Source: Paraspadella gotoi (lineage: Eukaryota; Chaetognatha). From it: a stretch of DNA of 64,000 nucleotides. Positions within the stretch are counted from its first letter, which is position 1. Every line of letters starts with the position of its first letter. Shown in pieces: positions 1 through 11,154 of the stretch. The stretch is taken from the NCBI GenBank assembly GCA_051294375.1, contig CM119270.1, positions 9,929,086 to 9,993,085 on the forward strand, in the 5' to 3' direction. The notes under the pieces were generated by a model. That model was given only the letters and a program-made list of their open reading frames with translations, was not told the DNA's origin and did no database searches. The translations under genes and the position numbers were made by a program.

Positions 1-511
1 GCAAATCCATGAAAAAAAATTTGAAATTATTATTTTTTAATTTTAGCCTAATTTTTACTCAAAATTATTAATAAATATAGTTAACTAACATTTTATAAAA
101 TATAAAATTTAGAAATAAACTTACCAAAATATTTTTATAAATGTTTATTTTTATATTTCAAAAGCTCATATAAATATTATAAAATTTTAATAATTTGATT
201 TATCATAACTTTTGCTATTTTATAACAATTTTATATACATTAAAAACCGTCATTTCCGACAAGAAAGATAAAATTATACAAAAAAATGGTCATCACCATC
301 GAATTCTACAGACAACATTACACTAAAATAGCTATGTACCTCATTTGTTATATTTTGTTATTTTTCAACGCTCTATTCATTATAATGAATTAAAATTTTT
401 CGATGTGGTATTGGAGCAGTATGTTGTCGCAAGGGAAGCTGATGAATGACTGATTGACTCTCTCTTATTGAACTCGTCTGACGGTCATCAAATGTTGATA
501 TTGTGGCGAAT
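1..511. other. AT-rich stretch with no gene seen
   Basis: Low-complexity A/T-rich DNA with no splice-bounded open frame and no recognisable motif. Earlier exons of the downstream P450 gene were sought here and not found. Confidence 0.6.
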
Positions 512-719
512 TGTGGATGCAACAAGTTTCAGATTAAGAATGATTTATTCTTCAACAAGGTTAATAACAATAACAGTCAAAAAGCTCAGATGCTAAGTCA
601 TAATAGGTATTTACAAGGTCAAAGTTGACCATAAAGCAAATGAGGGAAAACGATTGAGGGTAAGGTTGGTAAGGACAGTTTTGACCGAGGTTGCATGTTG
701 TTGTTGTTGTTGCTCCACA
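512..719 (-). repeat. 3' LTR of Ty3/gypsy relic
   Basis: A 208-bp block bounded by TGTGG and CCACA, the TG...CA ends of an LTR. It is largely colinear with a second copy at 25957-26166. On the minus strand it carries an AATAAA-type signal (TTTATT on the plus strand near 543). The G-rich run just inside it (complement of the C-run at 721-730) fits a polypurine tract, so this is the 3' LTR of the minus-strand element at 720-2150. No matching 5' LTR was found beyond 2150. Confidence 0.75.
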
Positions 720-2150
720 CATCCCCCCACATCACACGTCGAGTCGGCGAGAGGGTCTTTGTTCGCCTGGAAAGCGGCGTTTTGTGCCGCCACCCATTTT
801 AGCGCGCGCGGTTTTCCGCGAAGGACTTCGAGTAGAGGATCGAGATGATGAGCGGCGGAGGTGGCGTCGTGAGCATGGTCAAGAAGGATGCGGCGTTGAT
901 GATCGATGCCGAGATGGTGTTCCATCAAGAAGTCAGTGCCGAGAATGGGTGTGGAGATGTCGGCGATGATTACAAGAAAATTCATTCCCCAAGTCTAATC
1001 CCCATTTCTCGAATGCCAAGTTTAAACGGGCGTGTCGTTTGCGGCACGGAGTAGCGGGGCGTTGGCGGTGGCACGATCGGCGACAGAGGTGGAGATGAGT
1101 GTCGCCTTGGAGCCGCCATCGACGAGCCACTCCCGGCCAGCGTCGGGGTCGCGCACAAGAAAAAGTTTAGAATTGTTTTGGCCGGCGACGCGGACGACTA
1201 GCGGCCGCCAGCGTTGGCATTTGATGGCGCCATTGGGCATGGGCGGCCGTCACGGTTTGTGCCGTGGCATTTATGGGCGTTGGTGCCAAAGTGATAGTGA
1301 TAGAAGCACTTGGGTTCACCGGGAGGAGGTTCGCGCAGTGGTGGAGAGCGAAGCGTCAGAATTGGGCGGCGTTGTTGCTGCGGACGCTGATGCTGCGGAC
1401 GCTGCTGCGAGAATGGCCGCTGCGTTGAGCATGGTGGCGGTCGGCGTACTGCCTTCGCGTAAGAGATGGCGGCGTCATCGGCGTCGTTTGATGATTCATT
1501 TGGAATCTCCAGTGGCTCGTCCACTGTGACCTCGATGGAGGTGACGGCTTCACGAAGGTTGAGGCGCGATCAGAGCTATGGAGTTGGCCAGTAGGGAGGA
1601 AGAACTCGTCGGCGTCTTTGGCGATGTCGACGGGGTTCTTGTCTTTCCTGACGGCGTGTTCCCTGATGCTCTGTAGAAGGGCTGCAGCCAAGATCGCGGC
1701 TTTTATATGTTCGATCGTAAGGCCCTCGAGGATGGCGTCGATAGCAGAAAGGTGTTGTGAGGGAGTGACTCCCTCAGTGAAGTCATTTTCAGGGCTTTTG
1801 CGGCGCGCCGGTTGGCGTCTTCACTGTATACGCTCTTGAGGTGGGCGACATGGTTGATGTAGGCGTCGGGGCCTTCATCCGTGCACACTGCACAGTGCCT
1901 AAGGGATCAGGCGGTGACGAGCGATAGGAATGACGCAGAGGATGTGTGCCTTCTTTTCCGCTGGTTCGGTGATGCCAGTGGCGCCAAATTCCACGGCAGT
2001 GTGATCCAACCATTCTTCTATGTGGTTGGGGTCGAAGGTTGTTATCTTAGGGTTTCGCCTTCTCGCAGGGGCGTCGGAGGGAGGACGGGGGCAAACGGCG
2101 TTGCCAGCGTGGGCTATTGTTTTCGTTTTAAGGCAATTCCGTTGACGCAT
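720..2150 (-). pseudogene. Ty3/gypsy gag-pro relic with most of pol deleted
   Basis: Minus-strand retrotransposon remnant spread over three frames. The Gag N-terminal part lies near 1900-2070: FDP, WLDHTAVEF and an AEKK segment, as in arthropod gypsy Gag. A Gln/Pro-rich linker leads to a single Cys/His knuckle at about 1237-1308, starting CFYHYHFG. A retropepsin follows: an active-site-like LVDGGS at about 1105-1125 and a C-terminal PILGTDFL at 926-949. The usual D-[ST]-G triad reads D-G-G. The frame then runs into a segment at 740-838 (LRGKPRALKW, then AFQANK) that resembles the reverse transcriptase/RNase H connection, and next the LTR. The RT core, RNase H and integrase are absent. Frameshifts make it non-functional. 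Confidence 0.8.
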
Positions 2151-2394
2151 TGCTTGCGTCTGCTGATGGAGGATTTGGTCTTTCCGTGGCTGAGGCGAGT
2201 CTCACGTTTATATCATAAATCATTTAGAAAAGTTTTTCAATTTTATTTTCAAGAGATGCTGCGGATTTCGAGGCGGCGGCATCGTGAAAGGCATCGTCAC
2301 GGTCGTTGTCATAATTTATATAAAAATATATCATCGCAGGAGTATCAAGCCACCAAAATCGAATCGGATCGGAGGCTTGGGCGAAATGGAATCG

Positions 2395-2600
2395 CCGAAT
2401 CCTGATTGGTCAAGCACGAACGGAATCGACCAATCAGCTTGCAGAATCATTGAATTGTAAATTTTACCCACGTTGCCGATCCTCTTCCCAAGATATAAAT
2501 AGACTTAGCTTGTTCTAGTTTCAGTAGAATTGATCAAGACTCCTGCGCGCGTCTCACCGTCACCTTTATTCTCAGAATAAAACTTCTTCTTCTTCTATAT
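2395..2600 (+). promoter_or_regulatory. Promoter/LTR-like block: CCAAT boxes, TATAAATA, AATAAA
   Basis: ATTGG at 2405-2409 and CCAAT at 2430-2434 form an inverted pair. TATAAATA is at 2494-2501 and AATAAA at 2576-2581, about 75 bases later. TATA and polyadenylation signal this close together is typical of the U3-R part of an LTR, so this may be a second, plus-strand retroelement fragment rather than a gene promoter. No LTR ends were identified. Confidence 0.35.
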
Positions 2601-2649
2601 AAAATAGAATATATATATAGCTAATAATATTTTGTGCCGCTCTTATTTT

Positions 2650-3110
2650 TAAAAAGTAATATATGGTGGAGTAAAATCTACCAATTCATCAGCGGCCATT
2701 GGTGCCGGAGGCAAGTCATTCGCCTCCCAACCCAAAGGTCCGGGGATCTAGCCTGGTGATCGCCTAGCAGTTAAGAGGGACTTCCGAACACATCATCAAC
2801 AACAACACTTTCAGGCAACATGCCTCAACCTGTTGATGCACTTTCCACCAACAACAATTCACAGAAGAGAAGCAAAAGTCTTCTCCCTATGGGAGTGGGG
2901 ATGTATGGTGGACTAAAATCTACCAACCGTTTATCAGCGGCCATTGGTGCCCGAGGCAAGTCATTCGCCTCCTAACCCAAAGGTCCGGGGTTCTAGTCCG
3001 GTGGTCGTCTAGAGGGATGGGGCGCTTAATCCGCCTGTAACAGGGTGTTACCGCCTGATCCGAAGCTCAGGGATTGCTTATATTGAACGGTTCTGTCACT
3101 AACATTTATT
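2650..3110 (+). repeat. tRNA-like SINE, dimeric compound copy
   Basis: Two head units (from about 2657 and 2899), each with a possible anticodon-type stem (GAGGC...GCCTC) and a T-arm-like GGGGTTCTAGTCC resembling a Pol III B box. The second head runs into a body ending near the ATTGAACGGTTCTGTCA motif. The whole block is found inverted at 52665-53190. Shorter copies are at 51570-51672 and 58446-58672. A tRNA origin is inferred from the B-box-like motif and the foldable arms. It abuts the acceptor of the first visible P450 exon. Confidence 0.6.
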
Positions 3111-3129
3111 TTTTAAATTTTTATTCTAG

Positions 3130-4607
3130 GGACCGAAGGCAAGCCGTCCCTGTCTCAATTGTCAAAAATGATTTACACGAACGCGTTTATGGACGAAGTA
3201 CAACGAATCTCATGTGTTGCCGATTCCGTCATTCCGCATAGATCCCTCAGTGACGCCACGATCTTCAACGGCTACACGGTGAAAAACAATGAACCGACGT
3301 ATTTATGTGTTTTTTATCGCGAATACGGTATTTTAATCGTCAGAATTAGTTGTCATTTAAAACTGTGCGACAGGGAAGCTTCACAAAGATTAAACCAGGG
3401 ACGTCCAGAAATGGCAGTCGAGAAATGGCATTATTTTAGTAGCTCCTTGAGTACTCACAGAGCAATTTGGTCGGTCGGTTGGTCTGTCCGGCTCTCCGTC
3501 GATCTGTCAAGTCATTATGAATAATAATTGGCATGAGATCCTTTAATTAACTGTAATGTAGAAGATGAAAAATAGTAATAATAAAAGTGAGGAGAGGTGA
3601 AGAATTGTGAAGAATTATGACGATGTAAGAGAAGTAGAAAAGAAGTGAGTCTAGCTCTCTCCTGATCCACTTTTATCATCGCCCGGACCAACTTGACCTT
3701 ACGGTCGCCTCGGCGCTATTACTGTGTCCGGTCAAACTAAGGTCTTTGCCAAAGCTCGGGCAAAGTGACCGTGTGGAAAAGACTGGCTCGGAGAAAGAGG
3801 AGAGAGGAAGGGTTTTGAGAGAGAGACCGGTGGTAAGTCGCCTCAATAACAACATGATCGCCTTGAGATGCTATCACAAAAAAAAAGTTAATTCGCCCAA
3901 ACCCCATTTTTGTCTTCAGATCACGAAAGAGGAAAGCGTCTGGGCGAACATTTGGGCAGCGCATCACGATCCCAACTTGTGGGACGAACCGGAGGAGTTT
4001 AGACCCGAACGATTCATTGACGGCGAAGGAAGATATTCGAAAAATCCCAACCTCATCACATTTTCCGTCGGCGCGAGGTAGAAATTTCTTTTTTTTTACT
4101 TTTAATACTCTGTAGTAACGAATCATACATAACATTAATCCCAAAACTAACTCTCCCCTGCACTTCTCCCTAATTCAATCTAATTAGAACTAGAACACTA
4201 GGGCAGAAAGTATTTTTAACCGTGGGGTTCACTCGATTTCCAGAAGACAACACTAACTTCTCTCTCCCCAACATAATAAAATGTGTTAAGTAACTCTGTT
4301 AATTATGTTTAAATAATTAAAATAATATAGAATATAAATAAGTTTTTTAAAATTAAGTGTCAAAAAGTATAACAAGTAATCTTTCAAGTTTTATATATGA
4401 GGAATATAACGAATTCTCATCAATTTTAGGCGCTGCATCGGAGAAAAACTGGCGACAATGGAACAATTTCTTTTCACTGTTCGTCTCGTGCAGAGATTGG
4501 ATTTTCGTTGCACGACAGACTTGCCCGACACCTATGGAGAACTCACCCTCGCCCGTCATCCAGGATTTTATCAAGTCAAAGCTTCGACCAGACAATTTCA
4601 TTCTTAA
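3130..4607 (+). CDS. Cytochrome P450 (CYP2-clan-like), C-terminal three exons
   Basis: Haem-thiolate monooxygenase, normally ER-anchored, acting on endogenous or foreign lipophiles. Exons: 3130-3278 (acceptor TTCTAG; GT at 3279; phase 0 out), 3920-4077 (acceptor CTTCAG; phase 2 out) and 4430-4607 (acceptor TTTTAG; stop TAA 4605-4607). Exon 1 encodes the K-helix with its ExxR (DEVQRIS) and the following PHRSLSD strand. Exon 2 holds HHDPNLW and FRPERF. The haem loop FSVGARRCIGE is split across the last intron at the second Arg, with the Cys ligand intact. The protein ends about 48 residues later, normal for the family. Roughly the first 300 residues are missing; upstream sequence is SINE and retrotransposon. 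The frame is clean, so it may be functional with exons further upstream. The first intron holds a dispersed repeat (3715-3850). Confidence 0.9.
3715..3850 (+). repeat. Dispersed repeat in P450 intron
   Basis: The segment GTCCGGTCAAACTAAG...GCCAAAGC...GACCGTGT followed by a purine-rich run and AAGTCGC recurs, diverged, at 10640-10800. No coding frame is shared. Family not recognised. Confidence 0.6.
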
Positions 4608-4915
4608 ACTTTTTTGGTAATCTATATTTTTGATGCGTACGTATAGCCATTAACCAACAAAAACTGGTGAGAGTTCATTACTTTTGTATGCATTTAACAA
4701 TATGTAAAGTAATGTTACATAGTTTAAAAAATTCAAGTGTCATCAAATCGGATATCCGATTTGATGTCATAAAAGTAAAAACTTAATCATTGTTCCTGCT
4801 GGTTTCATCACAACTTTTTCGGAGACATATATGTATCCTGACTCAAATTCAAAAGTGGTTTTCGTTGTCCCTGATAATTATTTTCATTTAGTATGATAAT
4901 ACATAGATTTTAACC
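4608..4915. other. P450 3' flank, AT-rich
   Basis: Region just after the P450 stop. No canonical AATAAA was seen close to the stop. There is a short inverted repeat (ATCAAATCGGATATCCGATTTGAT) near 4744-4765. Otherwise nothing is recognised. Confidence 0.4.
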
Positions 4916-5240
4916 TGCACGTTGTGGCGGTATATTCACACCGCCTCACGTCCACCATCCTACAGCCAAATCCATTGGCTCAGAGGGGGATCACACCATC
5001 CCAAGTGTAGTGTTCCATCCACAGTCCTAATGACTTCCCTCTGCGTTGGCAAAGCGAGACCGTCCTAGGGTAACCGCGCCAGTGACTGGAAGCGTCACTG
5101 AGGGTCAGAAGCCCCCAAAGCCAATAGCGAGATGCCCCATCCCAATGGGCATCACAGGCAACCCGGCTGTTGCCATAAGTGGTGAGCCCTACTATCGAAC
5201 ACGCAGCCTTCTCAGTAGCGCGGAGCATAAATACAAGATA
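4915..5240 (+). repeat. Dispersed ~320-bp repeat unit, copy 1
   Basis: Starts near GTGGCGGTATATTCACACC and contains TCCACAGTCCTAA, AACCGCGCCAGTGACTGGA, then GCCCCATCCCAATGGGCAT and a TCGAACACGCAGCCTTCTCAG segment. Other copies: 20600-20850, 29150-29605 and, inverted and tandem, 22190-22800. The short shared open frame (ending near GITGNPAV) reflects sequence identity and is broken in other copies, so no gene is called. Confidence 0.75.
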
Positions 5241-5470
5241 TGATATATGACCTCTTGTGTCCCCTTAATTTTTTGTATTTGTTATAATACTAAGCCCCAA
5301 GATAAAAAAAATGAAAATTCGCTCGCTCAATTTTCCCATTCTATCGATTTTATTAAGCAATTTGATGCAAAAAAATTGTAAAAAAATAGCAAAATTTGAT
5401 ATCAAAGAAAGCTGATTAAGTTCACTTTTTTAAGTGAAATATTGCTAAAACAAAGAATTAAAACCCGTTT
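5195..5470 (+). repeat. Left arm of a ~3 kb-spaced inverted repeat
   Basis: The block from GTAGCGCGGAGCATAAATAC to the AATTTTCCCATTCTATCGAT region recurs as its reverse complement at 8000-8215 with moderate divergence. The arms could be terminal repeats of a foldback-type element or two dispersed insertions in opposite orientation. Confidence 0.6.
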
Positions 5471-5999
5471 TCATCCATAAAAATTTAAAAAAATATGTTT
5501 ATATAAATATTGAGTGATTTGAAAAGTATTTTCATAAAATATTGTTAAAAATTAAGCAAAATGGAAAATAAGTACCAAGCCACATAACGCAGTCAATATC
5601 CTTTTTAAAGCTTATAAAAGCTTTTAGTAGCTACATTAAACTTTATACAGCTTATAATAAGCTTTACTAAAAATATTAATTGACTTACCATAGGCCTTAC
5701 CCATTACCACTCTCCCTCCCTTCCGTAGATCGCTCTGGCCGATCTGTCTTCTTTTTTTATCAAAATGAAAAAAATTCTCATGAAAGATTGGTTAGATCGT
5801 TTTAAATAAGAACTACCCTGTTAATTATTAGTACAATTAATAATAATAATAATAATAATAACTATTACAATTTGTTCAGCAAAATTAATTTTAGATCAGA
5901 AGATGTTTTATCACTATTTTCATAAACCTCTATCAATTTTAACATTTTGTTGGCTCATTTTAGTCTGTATAACAAGGATATTAATTTCTTACAATAAAT
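5471..5999. other. AT-rich stretch with a short (TAA)n run
   Basis: No splice-bounded frame. A short AAT/TAA trinucleotide run lies at about 5835-5863. Nothing else is recognised. Confidence 0.5.
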
Positions 6000-6649
6000 A
6001 AATATAATCCTAAAATGTATTGACACTCGTGGCGGCGTGTTGGCATGCCCATAGGGAGAAAAAGGGCTCGACGTCGACTACGCTTTGTTGGAAGCTTTAT
6101 CTCTCTGATTCACTCACTCACACACTCTCTCTCTCTCTCTATGAGTCTCTCTCTCTGAAGAGAACTTCTGTCTCAACGCTTGCGGTCCGGGCGTTTGAAG
6201 AGTCGCTCGTCCAAAAAAATCGCTGAGAATTTCCCAAAAGTCTAAACGTTTATTCTCGGTGACAGAAGTGGCAAATACGTGACAATAACGTGACAAAATA
6301 AGTCGCGAAAAATAACCGTTTTCGGACGAGCAACGACTTTCCGAAGTGTGGTTCTAAAACGACTGAAAAGCGGATCATAAAAATTCTAAAAGTAAACGTT
6401 CAAAAATGAACAACGTTATAAACGGGCCGACATTAAGAGAGAGAAAAAAATGACCCTAAAAAATGATACGAAAAACGAGGCGAATTTCTCTTCACTCTCT
6501 CTCTCTTTCACAACTTTAAACTTGCCAATTTTTTGTAATTAAAACTACAAATATGCACTGATTGAAGAACGAAATGACGTTCAAAACATGTCAAATAATA
6601 AATAAATTCGTTGTGAAAATCCGAAATTTCTAAATCTTTTACCAACGAA

Positions 6650-6820
6650 ATGAAAGAAAAACCAACAGATTATGAAGACGAAAAAGAAAGTGAACTGGAA
6701 TATCCCGATTTTTTTTATGTAAAGCATTGTTTACGAGCCTTTACGTCGACGTTTTTAACTCGTCAACACGTTTTTATTATAATAAACAAGTTTGAAACTT
6801 TGATCGTCGCCATTTTTAAA
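6650..6820 (+). CDS. Possible first coding exon, unrecognised protein
   Basis: ATG at 6650 in a fair context (ACCAACGAAATG) opens 57 codons ending exactly at a strong donor (AAA|GTGAGTAAG at 6821). The peptide starts acidic (DYEDEKESELEYPDFF) and then becomes hydrophobic/basic (HCLRAFTSTF, VFIIINKFE). No family is recognised. The preceding 6000-6649 segment is less repetitive than its surroundings and could be a 5' leader, with a CT run at 6120-6162. No next plus-strand exon was found in the window, which weakens the call. Confidence 0.35.
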
Positions 6821-6949
6821 GTGAGTAAGAAAGTGGGGCAACTCAAACGTAAATGTTATTTTATTCTTCACATTCAATTGTCTTCGCGTAAAACGTTCGA
6901 GACAAGACCCAGTTATTGCCCCGTTGTCAGGTCCAATGGCTAGGTTTGT

Positions 6950-7999
6950 TTAAATGACATGACTGGCAAAGTTGGCTTAAGTTTGATAATCGCTATCGTT
7001 TTTATTTTCTGACCTTTTTTTTTTTTTAGCTAAAATATTTTCTAAATGCTTTTATTAACATAATAAAGTTTTGGGAACCTCTTACATATTTAGATATCAT
7101 TTCCTCATTTAAAATATTTAATGATCAAAACATCATTCGTAAACTAGATGGATAACCACCAAAACATTGTGTTAGCCCAACTTGCGTGCTTTTGAAAGGG
7201 TTCAGCCATCCCGTGACAAGCGAGGCTTAGGCCTTGCGCGCCCAAAGGCCTGGCTATGGAAAATAGAGGTGGAGATTAAGCCAAAACACTCTGATCTTGA
7301 ATAACCATTTTCATTTACTTAATTTTATTGTTGATATCAGTTTTAGTTTTTGACACTCTGCTTTAAAAGTGTTTTGTTTCATGCTTTTGTTTTTTATCAT
7401 TTTTAATTGTGTCAAATAAGAGAGTTTTTAACATTTACAAACAATAGATTTGGTAAATATTAAAAATAATCTCTCTAACTCTGTTCTTATCTCAAACTCA
7501 CTAAAATGGAAGAAAAAAAGAATATCAGACTTGACTTAAAGGCAACAATAGTGTAAAGTAGCCACCGTGGGTGAAATGCCTGATGCTTTTTATATCATAA
7601 ACAAAACCTTTTTAATAATTTATTTTTATTTTTGTTATATTATAAAAGTTTTAAACACCATTTGAATAAATACACAGATCCATAAATTTATTAGTTTTCT
7701 AATCGCCTTAGTTTATTATTTCGCTTTATTTTTTGTGGTTCAAAAAAATGAAAAACTTTAAATATTAATAGATAAAGTAACTTTTTACAAATGAAAACAG
7801 CTATATAACTCCTTATTTCATATATATTTGATTTCAACTATTTGATTAACCATCTTTCCTATTATTTGAATTTTTTGGTATTTTTCCCCCAAAATACAAT
7901 TTTTTAATAATATTTAAACATTATTTGATACAAGTTTTTTATATTTATATAGTTGAAAAGAGTTTTAAATACTTGGATTTAGCTATATTTTAGAAAAAT
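6950..7999. other. AT-rich, gene-free
   Basis: A/T-rich DNA with one GC-richer patch (about 7170-7290) that contains GGTTCAGCCATCC, weakly like a tRNA B box. No open frame with splice signals on either strand. Confidence 0.5.
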
Positions 8000-8215
8000 T
8001 AATAATACTAACCACTTTAATTTTATTTTTAAATTTGCTATTTTTTTCGATTTTTTTGCATCTTATCGCATTATAAAATCAATAGAACGGGAAAATTGGC
8101 CAAGCGAATTTTTAATTTTTTGATCTTAGGGAATAGTTTACATGTGTTTCAAAAAATTAGGAGGGCACAAGATGTCCTTTATTATTTCTTGTATTTATAC
8201 TCCGCGCTACTGTCT
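8000..8215 (-). repeat. Right arm of inverted repeat (partner 5195-5470)
   Basis: The reverse complement reproduces GTAGCGCGGAGTATAAATAC and the following GGACATCTTGTGCCC... and TTTTCCCGTTCTATTGAT segments of the left arm with scattered substitutions. Confidence 0.6.
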
Positions 8216-8379
8216 AGGGGAACGGTAAGTACTGTAGTTTAAACTCCAGCATGTGCAGCACTTTTTTAGGAAAAACCCCTTCTGAATCTATCAATCTATG
8301 AATGCTCTTTGTCTTACAGACTGTTTGAAGGATACTACCAAACATGCTTATTAGAAACTGTGTTAAATGTTATGCCTTA

Positions 8380-8700
8380 CCCTTTATGAAATTGGTACAA
8401 CCAATATAAAAATTATCCATCTTAAATAAATAGCTATCTTGCCCTGACTTGACAGCTGTGTGGCTTTAGGCCTCCATCACTCTTAAAATATATAGCATAG
8501 CAGTCCTACAGTCTTCAATCAAACTCCTCACAGTGCTCGTTTATTCACTCCCAGAATTTACCTGGTCCCCTATCCAATGAAGTGAAAATTATTTCAGAAG
8601 AATTTTCAATTGTATGGAAAAACCATCCCTAATAGTATTAGACGGGGACATACGTATTGTAGTCCCACTAGCTCAAAATACAAGAGCTGAAATTTTATTC
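8380..8700 (+). repeat. Dispersed repeat (GGTACAACCAATATAAAA family), copy 1
   Basis: Shares GAAATTGGTACAACCAATAT, the TTTCAATCAAACTC-like and CGTTTATTCACTCC segments and the CCTATCAATGAAGTG region with 15105-15395. Indels separate the copies. No coding potential. Confidence 0.6.
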
Positions 8701-8729
8701 GTAATCTCTTAAGCATCATCCATCTATAA

Positions 8730-9165
8730 CTCATTTTTACGGTCCGTCGCTCCACCCCTCTAATATTGTCTCGGAGCACCACACTCTATATATGTCAGAA
8801 CATCTAATTATGATAAATTATGCCAAAAAAAATGATGTCGTCCTCCTCGTCCTGTCCGATCCGTCCCTTCGTCCGTCCGCCGTCCCACCTTAGCAATAAA
8901 AACACCACAATATACGTATTGATGGATGGATTTAATCACCATTTTGTTCGTATAGTAGTGTGGTGATGAGCGATAGTGAAGTTCGATGGAACGTCGAGGA
9001 AATGAGTTAACATGGACAATTACCACACACAATATTTTCACTATTTGAACACCAAGCTCTAACAGGGGGCTGATTGACTGAATATTGGGTAGAAGTATGT
9101 GATTGAAAGGAAATCAAGTTTCGATGGAATTAGTGTGAGTTAATGCACTTTATTAATGCAAAAAA
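8730..9165 (-). mobile_element. Degenerate HINE-like element fragment
   Basis: Contains the decayed 3' module of the hairpin-ended family: CGGTCCGTCGCTCC, TAATATTGTC, TCTAATTATGATAAATTATG, a CCGTCC-rich run and CCACCTTAGCAA, then GATGGATGGATTT and GTTTCGATGGAATT. The terminal hairpin and 5' end are not recognisable. Confidence 0.55.
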
Positions 9166-9191
9166 ACAATAAACTGAATCTTCTCATTTTG

Positions 9192-9216
9192 NNNNNNNNN
9201 NNNNNNNNNNNNNNNN
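9192..9216. other. Assembly gap (25 N)
   Basis: Run of 25 undetermined bases. Confidence 0.99.
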
Positions 9217-10640
9217 TAATACCAAAATAGCTATATAAAAAATGCGCTTATCTAATTCATATTGCGTATTAATATTGAAGATGAAATTCAAAAAATTCTT
9301 TAAATTTTAATAAAAATGAACTCAAAGATTTTAATGAGAAATATCTTAATTTTAAACAAATAATAAATTAATCTTTTACAAGCGCGATTGAAAAAATTTG
9401 GCAAAATTGCCAATGAAACAATTTAACATTATTTTGCCTTTCTTTATTCTTTAAATTATACTATGACGCCTCGCCCTTATTACTTCCGTTATACTGTTAG
9501 TGTTAGCCATCTTATTTTTTTAGCGTTAAAATAAAAAACTTAAACTTACAGTTAGCTATATTATTCTTGTGTATCTGTACATTACACTTACGTGATTATA
9601 GTGTTTTTTGTTCTTTAGCGTCTCCATGTCTTTTTGTGTATCTTTTAGCGTCTTCATTTTCGATTTTTAGTCTCTTTGTCGTGTTTTATTAGATCTTACA
9701 TTACGTGATAGTGTTTTTTATTCTTGTTGCTTCATGATTTTTTGTGTATCTGTTAGCCGTCTCATTTTTTTAATTAGTATCTTTTTCTGTTATCTGCTTA
9801 CTTATCATATTTGATATTTCTATTCAATAGTAATTGGTCCCTCTGCCGTTATTAACTATTGATACAAATATAATTTTAGGAATGTTATATGTTATACTCC
9901 AGGCATTAAAGCTTATATGAACTTGTTTATAAAATTAAAACCGTTGAATATAAACATGTTTGTAATTTTTAGTTTATTTTTGCTCATGTTTTTCAATAAT
10001 GCTTTTATATTTTCATGTTTTGTTCTTGTTTTCATATTTTTGTTTTTGTTTTTTACCATATTCTGTTGAACTTTTTATTAACATATTTTCGTTTATCTAT
10101 TATATTTTTGTTTTGTTCTTTTTGTCATATTTTGTTTTTATTGTTTACGCATTATCAAAAAAAATAAATTACAATTTAAAATAAAACTATTGCTTTCTTG
10201 ACATTTGACATTTTTCCGTTTTTTATTTTCCATTTATATTTTTACATTTGATCCTTAACACGTTCTTGAATTATTTTTTGATAGTTTTAGAATAGTTCAT
10301 AAAGCAGTTATTAATGATTTAAACGTTAGTGTCGTTTTTTTTATTGAATTCAAATATGTAGTTTAGGTTATATACTTGTTTCTCCAGTCGATGAACGTCC
10401 TTGAACAATTATTTTTTATAGTTTCTTATGAATTAGTTCCATAACATTTATTATATGATTTAAACGTTATTTTGTATATTCTTATCTGAATTGAGTCATA
10501 ACATTTATTAATATTCTATAAACGTTAGTCTTTTGTTTTTATTGAATTTCATATAACATAGTTTAGTTTTCCAGTCTTTTACACTGTTGACTGTTATGAT
10601 TTGTTGTCAATATGTTTTGTATTAAGAAAAAAAAAAAAAA
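9217..10640. repeat. AT-rich repeat tract related to 21360-22160
   Basis: Internally repetitive: TTTTTAGCGTCT / TGTGTATCTTTTAG and TTATGAATTAGTTC...AACATTTATTA motifs recur several times. Reverse-complement relatives (AGACGCTAAAA, ACTAATTCATAAGAAACTAT) lie at 21360-22160. No protein signature was seen. Confidence 0.5.
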
Positions 10641-10800
10641 AAAAAATATTACTGTCGTCCGGTCAATCTAAGCGTCATGCCAAAGCTAGGCAAAGGACCG
10701 TGTTGAATTAGACCGGCACGAGAAGAGAGGAGAAGAAGGTTAAGAGAGTAAGACGAGGTAAATAAGTCGCACTCTATATATATATTTGTCATCTCTTCTC
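10640..10800 (+). repeat. Dispersed repeat, second copy of the 3715-3850 family
   Basis: GTCCGGTCAATCTAAG, GCCAAAGCTAGGCAAAG, GACCGTGTTG and AAGTCGCACTC match the P450-intron copy in order. Confidence 0.6.
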
Positions 10801-11154
10801 TCTCTCTCATGCTACGATTCATGCCTGGATCGTTCTTTTTTTTGGAAATAATCTGATGATTTTTTTCTTTCTTAAAACTTTTATTAACATTTATTCCGCG
10901 CTTTTTTTCACATACAAAATCCCAATTTTATCGAGATTTCTTCGGATTTTTGAATAAAATGTTTAAATATCTTACTTGCCACATTTTCAACCAACTATGT
11001 CGAGAACTGATGACCTAATAGACGCTTTTGATTGCAACCGAAACGTTCGTATATAAAAAAAAATCAACTTGACCGAGATTAGTCGCCGGTTTGCTAGGGC
11101 AACGGATAACGATATACGGAGAGTGAACCTAATATTGCGTATCGTTGGCGGAAA

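Noticed and set aside
4353-4620. Frames of 87 (+) and 82 (-) residues over the last P450 exon
   Set aside because: Wrong frame and wrong strand shadows; the phase set by the splice from 4077 gives the haem-loop frame RRCIGEKLATMEQF ending at 4607.
7170-7290. Possible tRNA gene at the GGTTCAGCCATCC patch
   Set aside because: No cloverleaf arms or A box could be paired around it.
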